From Hanleya hanleyi (Eukaryota > Mollusca > Polyplacophora > Lepidopleurida > Hanleyidae), in assembly GCA_036873755.1 (NCBI GenBank), contig JAVTVY010018786.1, forward strand, positions 1-64,000: DNA of 64,000 bases, written 5' to 3'. Below the pieces are notes generated by a model. The model made no database searches, was not told the origin of the DNA, and worked only from the letters and a program-made list of their open reading frames with translations. Below, in pieces: positions 1-12,935 of this stretch. Numbering within the stretch: position 1 is the first letter of the stretch; every line of letters begins with the position of its first letter. The translations under genes and the position numbers were made by a program.

Positions 1-3000
1 GTTCAGTTTTCTATGTTTGGGTTATCGGTGCTGAGTTTGTTGTTATTGTTGGATGTTGTGTTTCCATGTTATGATTGCTGTATGTTCAGTTTTCTATCTT
101 TGGGTTCTCGTTGCTGAGTTTGATGTTATTGTTGGATGTTGTGTTTCCATGTTATGACTGCCATATGTTCAGTTTTCTATGTTTGGGTTCTCGTTGCTGA
201 GTTTGATGTTATTGTTGGATGTTGTGTTTCCATGTTATGACTGCCATATGTTCAGTTTTCTATGTTTGGGTTATCGGTGCTGAGTTTGATGTTATTGTTG
301 GATGTTGTGTTTCCATGTTATGATTTCTGTATGTTCAGTGTTCTATGGTTGGGTTATCGGTGCTGAGTTTGATGTTATTGTTGGATGTTGTGTTTCCATG
401 TTATGATTGCTGTATGTTCAGTTTTCTATGTTTGGGTCATCGGTGCAGAGTTTGTTGTTATTGTTGGATGTTGTGTTTTCATGTTATGATTGCTGTATGT
501 TCAGTTTTCTATCTTTGGGTTCTCGTTGCTGAGTTTGATGTTATTGTTGGATGTTGTGTTTCCATGTTATGATTTCTGTATGTTCAGTTTTCTATGTTTG
601 GGTTATCGGTGCTGAGTTTGATGTTATTGTTGGATGTTGTGTTTCCATGTTATGATTGCTGTATGTTCAGTTTTCTATGTTTGGGTTATCGGTGCTGAGT
701 TTGTTGTTATTGTTGGATGTTGTGTTTCCATGTTATGATTGCTGTATGTTCAGGTTTCTATGTTTGGGTTATCGGTGCTGAGTTTGTTGTTATTGTTGGA
801 TGTTGTGTTTCCATGTTATGATTTCTGCTTTGTTCAGTTTTCTATGTTTGGGTCATCGGTGCAGAGTTTGTTGTTATTGTTGGATGTTGTGTTTCCATGT
901 TATGATTTCTGTATGTTCAGTTTTCTATGTTTGGGTTATCGGTGCCGAGTTTGATGTTATTGTTGGATGTTGTGTTTCCATGTTATGATTTCTGTATGTT
1001 CAGTTTTCTATGTTTGGGTTATCGGTGCTGAGTTAGTTGTTATTGTTGGATGTTGTGTTTCCATGTTATGATTTCTGTATGTTCAGTTTTCTATGTTTGG
1101 GTTATCGGTGCCGAGTTTGATGTTATTGTTGGATGTTGTGTTTCCATGTTATGATTTCTGTATGTTCAGTTTTCTATGTTTGGGTTATCGGTGCTGAGTT
1201 AGTTGTTATTGTTGGATGTTGTGTTTCCATGTTATGATTGCTGTATGTTCAGTTTTCTATGTTTGGGTTATTGGTGCTGAGTTTGATGTTATTGTTGGAT
1301 GTTGTGTTTCCATGTTATGATTGCTGTATGTTCAGTTTTCTATGTTTGCATTATCAGTGCTGAGTTTGATGTTATTGTTGGATGTTGTGTTTCCATGTTA
1401 TGATTTCTGTAAATTCAGTTTTCTATGTTTGCATTATCGGTGCTGAGTTTGATGTTATTGTTGGATGTTGTGTTTCCATGTTATGATTTCTGTAAGTTCA
1501 GTTTTCTATGTTTGCATTATCAGTGCTGAGTTTGATGTTATTGTTGGATGTTGTGTTTCCATGTTATGATTTCTGTAAGTTCAGTTTTCTATGTTTGCAT
1601 TATCGGTGCTGAGTTTGATGTTATTGTTGGATGTTGTGTTTCCATGTTATGATTGCTATATGTTCAGTTTTCTATGTTTGGGTCATCGGTGCTGAGTTTG
1701 TTGTTATTGTTGGATGTTGTGTTTCCATGTTATGATTGTTGTATGTTCAGTTTTCTATGTTTGGGTTATCAGTGCTGAGTTTGTTGTTGTTGTTGGATGT
1801 TGTGTTTCCATGTTATGATTTCTGTATGTTCAGTTTTCTATGTTTGGGTTATCGGTGCTGAGTTTGATGTTATTGTTGGATGTTTTTTTCATGTTATGAT
1901 TTCTGTAAGTTCAGTTTTCTATGTTTGCATTATCGGTGCTGAGTTTGATGTTATTGTTGGATGTTGTGTTTCCATGTTATGATTGCTGTATGTTCAGTTT
2001 TCTATGTTTGGGTTATCGGTGCTGAGTTTGTTGTTATTGTTGGATGTTGTGTTTCCATGTTATGATTGCTGTATGTTCAGGTTTCTATGTTTGGGTTATC
2101 GGTGCTGAGTTTGTTGTTATTGTTGGATGTTGTGTTTCCATGTTATGATTTCTGCTTTGTTCAGTTTTCTATGTTTGGGTTATCAGTGCTGAGTTTGTTG
2201 TTATTGTTGGATGTTGTGTTTCCATGTTATGATTGCTGTATGTTCAGTTTTCTATGTTTGGGTTATCGGTGCTGAGTTTGATGTTATTGTTGGATGTTGT
2301 GTTTCCATGTTATGATTTCTGTTTGTTCAGCTTTCTATGTTTGGGTTATCGGTGCTGAGTTTATTGTTGGATGTTGTGTTTCCATGTAATGATTTCTTTT
2401 GTTCAGTTTTCTATGTTTGGGTTATCGGTGCTGAGTTTGATGTTATTGTTGGATGTTGTGTTTCCGTGTTATGATTGCTGTATGTTCAGTTTTCTATGTT
2501 TGGGTCATCGGTGCAGAGTTTGTTGTTATTGTTGGATGTTGGGTTTTCATGTTATGATTGCTGTATGTTCAGTTTTCTATGTTTGGGTTATCGGTGCTGA
2601 GTTTGTTGTTATTGTTGGATGTTGTGTTTCCATGTTATGATTGCTGTATGTTCAGTTTTCTATCTTTGGGTTCTCGTTGCTGAGTTTGATGTTATTGTTG
2701 GATGTTGCGTTTCCATGTTATGACTGCCATATGTTCAGTTTTCTATGTTTGGGTTCTCGTTGCTGAGTTTGATGTTATTGTTGGATGTTGTGTTTCCATG
2801 TTATGATTTCTGTATGTTCAGTTTTCTATGTTTGGGTTATCGGTGCCGAGTTTGATGTTATTGTTGGATGTTGTGTTTCCATGTTATGATTTCTGTATGT
2901 TCAGTTTTCTATGTTTGCGTTATCAGTGCTGAGTTTGATGTTATTGTTGGATGTTGTGTTTCCATGTTATGATTTCTGTATGTTCAGTTTTCTATGTTTG

Positions 3001-3278
3001 GGTTATCGGTGCTGAGTTTGATGTTATTGTTGGATGTTGTGTTTCCATGTTATGATTGCTGTATGTTCAGTTTTCTATGTTTGGTTTATCTGTGCTGAGT
3101 TTGATGTTATTGTTGGATGTTGTGTTTCCATGTTATGATTTCTGTATGTTCAGTTTTCTATGTTTGGGTTATCAGTGCTGAGTTTGTTGTTATTGTTGGA
3201 TGTTGAGTTTCCATGTTATGATTGCTGTAGGTTCAGGTTTCTATGTTTGGGTTATTGGTGCTGAGTTTGTTGTTATTG
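1..3278. repeat. 83-bp satellite array, about 39 copies
   Basis: Tandem array with an 83-bp period: GTTCAGTTTTCTATG recurs at 1, 84, 167, 250 and so on. Each unit also carries GATGTTATTGTTGGATG and TTTCCATGTTATGA. Copies differ by a few substitutions, such as TTTGGGTTATCGG, TTTGCATTATCGG or CTTTGGGTTCTCG, and by rare small indels near 1885 and 2360. The array is cut off by the left edge of the window. Because 83 is not a multiple of three, the short reading frames it contains stop within one to three units; I regard it as non-coding. Confidence 0.95.
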
Positions 3279-3572
3279 ACGAAAATTGTGATATGAAGAG
3301 AAAATTGTTTTATCTAAAATTAAATGCCTAGAGGGAAGATAAATCAGATATATCTAGAATTGAAATGTTTAATCTCTTCTGACTCGGTGACTGTTATTAA
3401 AAATTTGCCACTGTTTATTACAAAATCGTTCAAAGTGAGAAATATGCGTCTTGATGGACATTAATTTAACGACTTTCTCCCAAACACAAATGTTAACCTC
3501 AGTTTTTACTGATTAGTATTTTGCAGATATGTAAACCGGTCTGATATCTGTATAATGTTTTTAGTCTATGAC
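3279..3572. other. Unique AT-rich sequence between satellite blocks
   Basis: About 290 bp of non-repetitive AT-rich DNA interrupts the satellite. No coding exon, RNA gene or inverted repeat was recognised. It may be an insertion, because satellite sequence resumes at 3573. Confidence 0.5.
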
Positions 3573-3703
3573 TGCTGAGTTTGATGTTATTGTTGGATGT
3601 TGTGTTTCCATGTTATGATTGCTGTATGTTCAGTTTTCTATGTTTGGTTGATTGGTGCCGAGTTTGTTGTTATTGTCGGATGTTGTTTTTCCATGTTATT
3701 CCA
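3573..3703. repeat. Satellite relic, about 1.6 units
   Basis: Sequence from CTGCTGAGTTTGATG to TTTTTCCATGTTAT matches the 83-bp satellite, with extra substitutions. It is separated from the main array by about 290 bp of unrelated DNA. Confidence 0.85.
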
Positions 3704-4259
3704 ATCAACGTGTTTGAAAGTGTTATGTTACCAGTTACATACGATATTTACGTCATGGCTTTAGTATATGTCACTGAATACCAACAAAGTTATGTGATAA
3801 ATGTATATAAATGATAAACTTCAGAACGATGCGACACAGATTAATGATTTATGCTCATGTTTTACCCGGGAAAGGGTGGGGGGGGGGGGGGGGTTTCTAT
3901 CAGGAGATGAATATGCTTGTGGTTATCCAAATGTACATGCAGCAGTTCTAAGCTAGCTGGAACAGATTTCACAGATATAAATGTATGGGACACCATTCCC
4001 CAATGACACACCTAGCTCAAAGTTTTGTAAACAAAGCCAACATTTGAAGGGAATCCTATACACAAGAAATTCTATTTCTTGGCATAAAATGCACATGGAA
4101 ATAACAATGAAGTTTTGAACAACTTTTGCCAGAAATGAATACTTATAACTTGGCAAGCAAGTTCTACTGGATTAAGCTTGAAACGTCATTCAATATGTAG
4201 GATTTATTGGCAAATAGTTGGAATAAACATTCCAAACAAGTGCACAACTTTCAAAGGAA
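3704..4259. other. AT-rich non-coding DNA with a G16 run
   Basis: No gene or RNA recognised. A run of 16 G lies at 3878-3893. The reading frames here are short, lack codon structure and match no family I know. Confidence 0.5.
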
Positions 4260-5880
4260 TCACATCCTTCTACAAGAGCCCAAGGGGCTTCAATATACAC
4301 CTGTATATCTGGAATTACACTGGTTCAAATTGCAAGGTTGTTTATTAGCCTTGATTCCAATTGGTAGATAGCAATCCAGCAGTCTATGATTTTGTGCTTC
4401 TGAGAATGTAACATATATCACATGTTGAATGATAAATTAAAATGGGTTTAACTCTTGGTAACTAGCTGACCTCAAAACAAGAGCCGAGAGCTCACATATC
4501 CCACACTGAAATCAACAAGAAAATAGTAGTTTTCCTGCAAATGGATTCCTTATGGGCGAGAGAATTTTTCATGAAGGAAGAGGAAAGTGATGAAGTAAAC
4601 CTTTGTTCTTGAGTTAATAAACAGGTATGAAGTTCATAAAGGACCCCTCTCTCCATTAAATTAGTAAATGTATGTTTTTTATTTCACAACAGTTTAACTT
4701 AATGTAGCGGTTTCAAACATGAGAGAGAACTCCACAGAACAAATGCCATATACATGAAGGGGAAAGTCAGCAAAACTTGATTCAGTTTTGGGGGAGTGTG
4801 ACCTTGACCTTTGACAAATTGATCTCAAAATGTATGGCTCCTCTTTGCCCTGTGAGTAAGGTATACTCAAAGTTTGGTACCAATCCACACCTTGAAACTA
4901 GAGATATCGCATGGACAACAAATTTTAATGGATGAATGGACAGAACTCAACATCGCATTACATGATCATTGTATCAATCGACACAAAAAATCATGATTTT
5001 TATGAAATTCATGATTTTGGGGGTCACCGTGTCCTTGACATTCGGCCTGGACCTACATTTTGGTACGTAACACATCATGTCCTCCTAATGTATCCACTGA
5101 CAAGATTTCTGACCTTGACCTAAATTCTGGACAAACCATCTCCCTGTAATTCCTCAATGGATACAAAAAATAATAACTTTTAACAATTTCACAATTTTGG
5201 GGTCAGTGACCCGTCACCTTGACCTTTGACCTTGACCTAATTTTTGGTATGCAGCACTTTATTTCCCCCTATTGAATCCACTCACAAAAAAGTAGCAATT
5301 TTTAATGATTTCCTGATTTTTCGGTCACACAGACCTTTCACCTTGATTCTAGGGTCACGGTGACCTTGACTATTGACCTGGATCTAAATTTTGGTACATG
5401 ACAAAACTACTCCCCATAATTTCTCAATGGACTAAAAAAAATTCACAATTTTGGGGTCACAGTGACCTTGACCTATGACCTTGACCTACCTTTTGGTAGG
5501 TGACACATCGTGTTCCGCTAATGTACCCCTGACACACAAAAAAAATGTTATTTTTAATATTTCCTGATTTTGGGGTCACAGTGACCTTTGACCTTGACTT
5601 AATTTTTTTGTATGTAACACTTCATTTACCCCTACTAAATCCACTCACCAAAAAATTGGAAATTTTTTAATGATTTCCTGATTTTTCGGTCACACTGACC
5701 TCGTCCTCAATTTTGGTACGCGACACATCATCTCCACCACTCACAAAAAATTGGAACTGTGGATAGAAAACTGTCCTAGATATAGACCGGACACGAGGGA
5801 CGGACAGACGCCCCGGACAGGCAGACAGACGGACGGAAACCGCCATCACATAATACGTCCGCCTTTTGGCGGGCGTATAA
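4260..5880 (+). repeat. Interspersed repeat family A, copy 1, rich in TGACCT half-sites
   Basis: Begins near CAAGAGCCCAAGGGGCTTCA and ends near CGCCTTTTGGCGGGCGTATA. It contains repeated blocks of roughly 110 bp with GGGGTCACAGTGACC, TTTGACCTTGACCT and CATTTTGGTATGTGACAC, then a GACAGACGGACGG tail. The same head, blocks and tail recur at 27735-29965, so this is a dispersed family and not local sequence. No protein is encoded. It lies on the 3' side of SLC6 exon 10, in a downstream intron or the flank. Confidence 0.85.
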
Positions 5881-6469
5881 AAAGACAGTCATGGTGCATA
5901 TACCTAAAATATGCAACTTCGTGCAACCGACTTCACTGTGCCGTAAAATGGGAATATATATATGTAAGTTCATGCTGGTTTGTCAACCTGTGTAAATTTC
6001 AGTATCGGTATTTTTGGAGGCATAAAATGAAACAGCAAATTCGAGAATTTTAGGAGCAGCTAAGGCAAATTTTTAGCCCACTTTAAAACAAAGCTCTTTG
6101 TGGTTACAAAGGAGGTGGTTGGCATAGGTTTCTCCCCCCCGCCTCCATACTCACACAGCAAATGGCAGGAACAGTGAATATCCAGCAGTATTTGAAAATT
6201 AGATTGGGTCGAAACCCCACCATCTCACTCACATTCTTATAGAGTCGTTCAGCATCTGAAATTGATTAGATTCACTTAGTAATATCATTAACACAAAAAT
6301 TTAGTTCAGGCTCAATTTCTTCGTCCCCTGTATATAGTAATATGCATATTCAGAATGTTGGCAAGTTAAACTCCAGTGAAACCTGTCTAAACCGAATGTC
6401 CTATGGGCAGGAATATTAGGTTGATTCATTTATAAAGGGTTCCGGATGAGTTCAAGTTATGGAGGTTCA
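5881..6469. other. Non-coding DNA, possible pogo/Tigger end near 6366
   Basis: No exon or RNA gene seen. CCAGTGAAACCTGTCTAAACC at 6372 resembles the terminal sequence of pogo/Tigger-type DNA transposons (CAGTGnAACCTC...), but no partner end was found nearby, so it would be a fragment. Confidence 0.35.
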
Positions 6470-7300
6470 AAACAATGAAAAATGCCAGCATCTCGGGATA
6501 TTGCCAGCATCACGGGACATTGCCAGGCTTACATGACTTTGCCATCTTCTCGGGGCATTATCAGGCACACATTACATTGCCAGTATCTCAGAACATTGCC
6601 AGCATCTCGGGACATTGCCAGGCTCACATGACATTGCCAGCATCTCAGAACATTGCCAGGCTCACATGACATTGCCAGCATCTCAGGACATTGCCAGGCT
6701 CATATGACATTGCCAGCATCTCAGGACACTGCCAGGCTGACACGACATTGCCAGGCTGACACGACATTGCCAGCATCTTGGGACATTGACAGCATCTTGG
6801 GACATTGCCACCATCTTGGGACATTGCGAGGCTCACAAGACATTGCCAGCATCTCGAGACATTGCCAGGCTCACATGACATTGCCAGCATGTTGGTACAT
6901 TGCGAGGCTCACAAGACATTGCCAGCATCTCGAGACATTGCCAGGCTCACATGACATTGCCAGCATCTTGGGACATTGCGAGGCTCACAACACATTGCCA
7001 GCATCTCAGGACATTGCCAGGCTCACATGACATTGCCAGCATGTTGGTACATTGCCAGGCTCACACGACATTGCCAGCATCTCAGAACATTGCCAGGCTC
7101 ACATGACATTGCCAGCATGTTGGTACATTGCCAGGCTCACACGACATTGCCAGCATCTCGGGACATTGCCAGGCTCACATGACATTGCCAGCATGTTGGT
7201 ACATTGCCAGGCTCACACGACATTGCCAGCATCTCGGGACATTGCCAAGCTCATATGACATTGCCAGCATCTCAGAACATTGCCAGGCTCACACGACATT
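6470..7300. repeat. 19/38-bp minisatellite
   Basis: Alternating 19-bp monomers CATTGCCAGCATCTCGGGA and CATTGCCAGGCTCACATGA make a 38-bp unit, often organised as 76-bp dimers in the right half. Overlapping short reading frames of 68 codons are by-products of the periodicity. The array continues at 8048-8260 after an inserted element. Confidence 0.93.
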
Positions 7301-8047
7301 CAGGGATTCCACCAGGAAAAAAAACCAAGTTTGAGGGAGGGTAGCGACCGAAGGAGGGGGAGTCCGAGAGGGGGGTTTCCCCCCTGTCCGCCACAGAAGA
7401 TTTTTGATAATTGATAATTTGATAGAGAGCGTCTAGAGATGGATTTTATTATAAAGATTAACAGCAGGAACGTCTGTTTAAAGTCTATTACACTCTTTGC
7501 TATGTATGTATTACCGCGATAATTTGAACTTGGAAGAAGAAATCTTCCGAGACGGTCGCTAACCGAGCCGATACGCGGATGTGGTGGAGAGCACATGAAC
7601 AGATTTTGATAGTGAGAGCTGAAAAACATCATGGCAAACAAAAGTATGCCCTCAGATGATCTAATAATATACCCGAATGATGACAGTTGTTAACACCTTC
7701 CAGAGCTTCTACTTTCAGTTCCGTGGCCTGCGCTGGGAGAGCACTATACACAAGGAACCTGGCTGGATGGGGAAGCGGGAAATTTTCCACGTGCTTTAGA
7801 GAACCATCAGGACATTGTCTTAATTCCGCCAATTGCCGTCTTTTCAAATGTGCATACAATCTTCGCATTTTCACATGTGTTTTCATTGATATTCACGAAG
7901 GGAAGACTTGGAGGGATATAAAGTAACATTTTAGACTTTTAGCTACCATTTTATTTCTTAACAAGCAGACCAAAAGGGGAATTTTTATTTATTCAGTTGA
8001 TGGGTTGATGGGTCAACGGACCCAAATAGATCCTAGCGGAATCCCTG
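7301..8047. mobile_element. Non-autonomous hAT-like element inside the minisatellite
   Basis: The ends are perfect inverted repeats, CAGGGATTCC at 7301 and GGAATCCCTG ending at 8047. Similarity extends to 15 of 17 positions. The flanks are ACATT on the left and ACAAT on the right, a near-perfect 5-bp duplication. The minisatellite runs up to both ends. The 747-bp interior has no transposase frame. TIRs starting CAGGG are typical of the hAT superfamily; assignment is by termini only. Confidence 0.7.
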
Positions 8048-8265
8048 ACAATGTCAGCATCTCAAGACATTGCCAGGCTCACATGACACTGCCACTATCT
8101 CAGGACTTTGCCAGGCTCTCGGGACATTGCCAAGCTCACATGACACTGCCACCATCTCACTGCCAGGCTCTCGGGACATTGCCAGGCTCACAGGGCATTG
8201 CCAGCATCTCGGGACATTGCCAGCAATGCAGGGCATCAGCAGCATCTCACACTGACAGCCTGGCA
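8048..8265. repeat. Continuation of the 19/38-bp minisatellite
   Basis: More divergent monomers of the same CATTGCCAGCATCTC / CATTGCCAGGCTCACATGA type, continuing the array interrupted at 7301. Confidence 0.85.
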
Positions 8266-8279
8266 AGACATCACCAGCA

Positions 8280-9060
8280 CTGCATCATATTGCAAGTATT
8301 GCCAGTAACCCGGCTGTGTGAGGTACACAATATAGCATGGTCTGGCTTTGTGAAGTACATCTACCATATTCTGAAGGGTAGATATATCCTGTACCATGTT
8401 CTGGTTCTAAAGTGTACTCAATGCCATGTTCTAGTTCTAAAGGAATATGATTTAATATTGCTTTCAACTATATTTCAGTCGTATCATGACATTTGGGTCC
8501 TATTCCTTTTCACACCCAGGAACCCCACGGGTAGGGTCCTATTCCTCTTTACACCCAGGAACCCTACGGGTAGGGTCCTATTCCTTTTCACACCCAGGAA
8601 CTCCACGAGTAGAGTCCTATTCCTTTTTACACCCGGGAACCCCACAGGTAGGGTCGTATTCCCTTTTACACCAGTTCTGAAAGGTACCAGTACATGACAT
8701 TCATATAACAAATTTTGGTTCTGAGATAGGAGATGATAAAGCAGCAGCAGCATATTACTGGTTACAGAATATTGATCCGAGAGGTTCATGGAAGAGGATA
8801 ATTTTATTCTAGATCTGAAATGTACATGTTATATTGCACATTTTGGTTCAGAAAGGTGCATGATATAGCATTTTCGGATTCTAAAATGTATACAATACAG
8901 CATATTTGGTTTCTGAAAGGGACAGGGTCTAGCATTGTATTGAAAGGTGCGCTATATAGAATGTTCTCATTTCTGAAAGGTGCACGATAGAACACATTTT
9001 AGGGTTCTGAAATTATAAGAATTAGCATGTTCCGCTTTGAAAGTTACATGGTACAGCTGT
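8280..9060. repeat. Degenerate tandem repeats including a 39-bp array
   Basis: Repeated GTTCTGGTTCTAAAG / TTTCTGAAAGGTGCA motifs at roughly 40-bp spacing form an old, decayed tandem array. Within it, 8506-8672 is a cleaner 39-bp repeat, four copies of GGGTCCTATTCCTTTTCACA plus ...CCCAGGAACCCCACGGGTA. It follows TTTCAACTATATTTCAGTC, which also occurs in the SINE-like element at 36160. The 39-bp periodicity keeps a frame open but I see no gene. Confidence 0.7.
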
Positions 9061-9178
9061 AGCATGCTACTACATGATACAATACATCCATATTAGATCT
9101 ATCCAAGCCCAGGCCTAATTTACCGCATCAGCTACAGTCAGTGTCTTTTGTAAATGTGAAGGTTTTTGTTAAACTTAC

Positions 9179-9281
9179 CATAGAACCAGGCAATGGCCAC
9201 AGCTTCGAAGAAGACCACGAATAGAAGGCAGATTCTGGAGCCAGAGTACCAGTCAAAGAGCTGGAACACGTAGATTCCACC
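9179..9281 (-). CDS. SLC6 transporter exon 10 (TM10)
   Basis: Minus-strand exon with acceptor CCTTTTCACAG and donor G|GTAAGT. It encodes [14 protein letters not shown] and continues through TM10 to AIAWFYG, the standard SLC6 sequence after TM9. Length is 103 nt (34 codons plus one base), in phase with exon 9. This is the last exon found. About 100 residues (TM11, TM12 and the C-terminal tail) are missing. I found no matching sequence between 1 and 9178, so the gene probably continues past the left edge. Confidence 0.95.
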
Positions 9282-9729
9282 CTGTGAAAAGGGGAAACAA
9301 AAATCAAGGTACATGTTTAATGAGCCATATCTGAGTTAGGGATGTTCCATTAAAACATATATACCCCCTGCGGAAGGAAAAATTTTAACATAAATAGCAG
9401 GGGTCAATCTTCAAATTATGTTTAGAAAGTTTCAATGGTCTCAGTTTAATTGTGGGACTAGTTAACGATGAACAAATACTAGAATTTGACCTTGATAAAA
9501 TAGATCAAGGTCAGTCATTTTCATGCTTCTGGCCCTTCACCAGCTGCATATGTAGGCTTTTTAAATGCCAAGCTATAATCCATCTCAATATATCGTTTCC
9601 ACAAGGAAGATGGATGTACAGACAGACAAACAAAAATAGCAACAGGTAATAATCCTGCAATATAGCAGGAATACCCAGACAAGTGGCGATGGTACATTGA
9701 AATTTATGGTGAATATGGCAAAGTCCAAG
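9282..9729. repeat. Intron 9, part, with a fragment of a dispersed repeat
   Basis: Around 9480-9620 it contains GACCTTGATAAAATAGATCA followed by GTACAGACAGACAAAC. This matches the repeat copies near 17960 and 26170 in the same gene. The rest of the stretch is unique AT-rich DNA with no exon signal. Confidence 0.6.
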
Positions 9730-10198
9730 CAGGGATTCATACAAGTCGCTTTTTCCACCGGTATTCGGTGGTCAAAAAAAACATTGTAAACTCAATTCGT
9801 ATGGTAAGAAACTCAATTGCTTTCGTTTTACTGGACAAATACTCAATTTTTCGTGGAAAACTCAATTCGCTAGTTAATTTGACAGCTTCAAATTACAAAA
9901 TAAACTCAATCAAATGACGATCTTACCACGAAAATGATAATAAATTTACATTTCACGGGCGCCGCGAGTGTGCCACCACGTGTGGTGCATCTGCACAAGT
10001 CCAGGTAATTCCTAAATCCTCGCAGAATCCTCGCAGAAGGATTACCTGGACCTTTTTGGTGATTCAGATGAGTTCTCGAGTCGTTGCATCTATTACACAA
10101 TCTCGTACATTTCATCCCCAGCGATTGTTCTGAATTAGCGCGTCAGTATCTGAAGCCTGCGGTTTTCGCTTTGACACCCGATGTCGATTTCAGCCTAA

Positions 10199-12935
10199 GG
10201 GAGGGTGTCATAATTCCGAACGTAACGTTCCGAAATTCGCGTTGCAGTCCGAATGGTTCACTGTTCCTTCTCTTCGTCAGTCCAAACGGTACGATGTACC
10301 TTCCAGTACGCTCGTTACTTCGGTACGTAACTGCGTAAGACCTAGAGCCATGTGCACAAAAACTGCTGCAAATTTTACTCAATGCAATCAGAGGATATAT
10401 CTGAAAGAAGGAGGTACATGAGAATGACGACATGAGAAGGGTGATATTTCGCGTCCAATATTTCACGATCACTTTTCTGTATTGTGATCTTTTCACATAT
10501 CGGTATACTTTAGTGTTCATTAAAATTAGCTCTTTCTTTTTTCAACCTTATGTCTTTCCATTCTGCTTTTTCCAACTCTGATACAATCACAGTTTAAGCG
10601 GCATATGCTGCGAATTAAAAGAGAAAGAATTTAATTTGTGTACACTGAAACATCACTTTTCCACTTGAACATTTCCCGATCAACTGTAGCATTCCACGGA
10701 TCTCCAAACACTTCCAGTATTCGTTAAGTCAGGAGAAAATTATCCAGGAGGCATTTTGACAGACACTTTCAAGGAAACTCTGGTTTTAAGAAGAATTCAA
10801 ATTTATTATCGAATCCCTGATAACATCTACGGAGCCGACAGCATGGAATTCGGTGAAGCCGTATAGCTCCGCCAGTCATACCCATTTCTCAGTCCGCTGC
10901 AAGTTTTCCTAAACGTGACTGGCTTAAATTAAATGTGGTCAATGGTTCTTATATTCTCTTCTACCAAACGTATCTTGTTTTCTATTTATTTCTGACAATG
11001 GAAGACCTGCCCAACATTCCACGTTATGGAAAAGATCGTTGATTGCTCTGATCACATATCTGGGCTGCATACATATAAAAATTCTGGGCTTTAATACAAT
11101 TCTCTCCTCGTAAATAAAAACTATGATAAGTGTACAGAAAAATAAGAACCTGAGTAAGACCCCTACGAGCGTAATTATCGACAATAGCGCCACTGACGAT
11201 ATTGCTCATCAATGAAAGAGCAGGTCATTTATTTTTCTTTGTTCTCAGTTGGCTGTCGAAGTAAATTAAGCAGTATTCCATGAGTTTTCGGGATCAAGGT
11301 CGTGGGGCTGGAGTCACGTATACACTTGATGGAGCCAAAGCTCTGTGGGCTGACGGAGGCCAATCTCCATAGACTTTCGGAGTCCCGGCTCCGTGGACAG
11401 AAATCCAGATTGTAATTACAATTAATTTACTGCCGATCATTGAATATGATTGGTCTCTTGATGGGGCTAATCACGATTATTTGCCATTTCAATGTGCATA
11501 TTAAAGAGCCTTGAACTACAATTTTGAGTACCATCTTGCTGCAAAGGACATTATTCTCAAATGCTGTAGATTATCATTCTAATTTGCCCAATCTAGGTGT
11601 TCCGAATTTACAAACTTTCAACATCCATGGCTGTCTTCATATAGGTACCGGGAATGGGGAAGATTCCAATCTATCATCTGTCGCTGACCACCATGAATGA
11701 TATACTTTTATTACTTACCTCAATCCGTAGGTGGTACAGTTAAACGAATGCATGCAGTTAGTAAAAGAATTGCCGGAAATATAAACGGGTAAAATTCGCT
11801 ATCGCTATGCCATGCAGTAACATAATTTAGGAAATACTAAAATTGTAATTTGGAGTTTTAACTCCCACACCAAAAAATATGTGTTCAAATATTTCAACTC
11901 AAACAACAACAAAGTTCAATTTTTAAAACAAGAAACATGACATCGCCAACATCTCTCTCAGTAGTGTCTGAAATAGAAAAAAATAGGCATGATATTAGTT
12001 CGGCTTTATTCCTAAATATATACATAATACTGGAAATTTGTCCAATGGGACGTGTGCGAGATAACTTTTACCGACAGCACAGATAAATATATATATTCTG
12101 GAAATTATTCAACAATATTGAATGATAGGCTAAATTTTTCTTTACATCGTAATCTTATCGACAGTTTTACAGTCACCTACGTGACATATCATATTGCGGG
12201 ATGCAAATAAAATACAGATCTAGCGTGGGAGAAATCCATAATATCCCCCCTTTTTTCAAGAGAAAACCGAAATGTTAAATTGAAACCGGAGAGCCCTCAT
12301 GTAATTGTTGCTTGGACAGTAACGCGGACCTGGGAGAAAGCATTTTGTCGTGCAGACTTCGCGAAAGATTTCTTCCAAAATTTAATTTAGAGTTTTGCTT
12401 GAAGAAAAATTGTATCATTCCGAGATCGCAACCATGTTTGGACCCGCACAGTTATCACGGATAAAAGTTGTAGTCGCAGCTTTTCTCAATTGCCTTGACT
12501 CGCATGTTTTTGACCAACTTTCCATCATGTTCATAGAAGTCATTTGCGAAAGAGCCGTAATTTATAACAGAACGAATGCGCCTGTAATATGTCTTGACAT
12601 CTGTCGCAGTCGTTTGCCGATTCCCATGCACACGGTTGTACATTTAAACGTACGAAACGAAGGCCAACTCGGGCCTTTCGACGATTACTTGAACCATGTG
12701 TACATAAAAGCTTTAATCATTCGGGAACGGCTTCGGGAACTAATTCTTGCATTCAGAACAGTCGTTCTCATAATACTCTATGGAACGGGTGTTCACATAG
12801 TAACGAACGGGCGTTACGGTAGAAACGCTTCCTCGTGTACACTTGAACGTGTGTTCCCGCTTTTGTCGTTACCTCTGGAACGGCTTCACGTATCGGTGCG
12901 AACGAGTTCGGCGTTCTGAATTATGACACCCTCCC
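10199..12935. mobile_element. PIF/Harbinger-like element nested in the hAT-like element
   Basis: Inverted ends GGGAGGGTGTCATAATTC (10199-10216) and its complement ending at 12935 are identical over 18 bp and similar beyond. Both sides are flanked by TAA (10196-10198 and 12936-12938), the 3-bp TWA duplication typical of PIF/Harbinger. Both subterminal regions are rich in CGTTCCG/GAACGG motifs. The 174-codon frame at 12395-12919 lies in this subterminal part and matches no transposase I know, so I call the element non-autonomous. Confidence 0.7.

Noticed and set aside
345..2640. Short hydrophobic frames in the left array (repeats of LLLLDVVFPCYD).
   Set aside because: They are produced by the 83-bp satellite, which changes frame every unit; no start, stop or splice logic.
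6470..8265. A CRISPR-like array (short repeats with regular spacing).
   Set aside because: The units are contiguous 19-bp monomers without unique spacers, in an animal genome.
12395..12919. 174-codon frame inside the Harbinger-like element as a transposase.
   Set aside because: No DDE motif or helix-turn-helix I can recognise; composition follows the palindromic CGTTCCG/GAACGG subterminal repeats.
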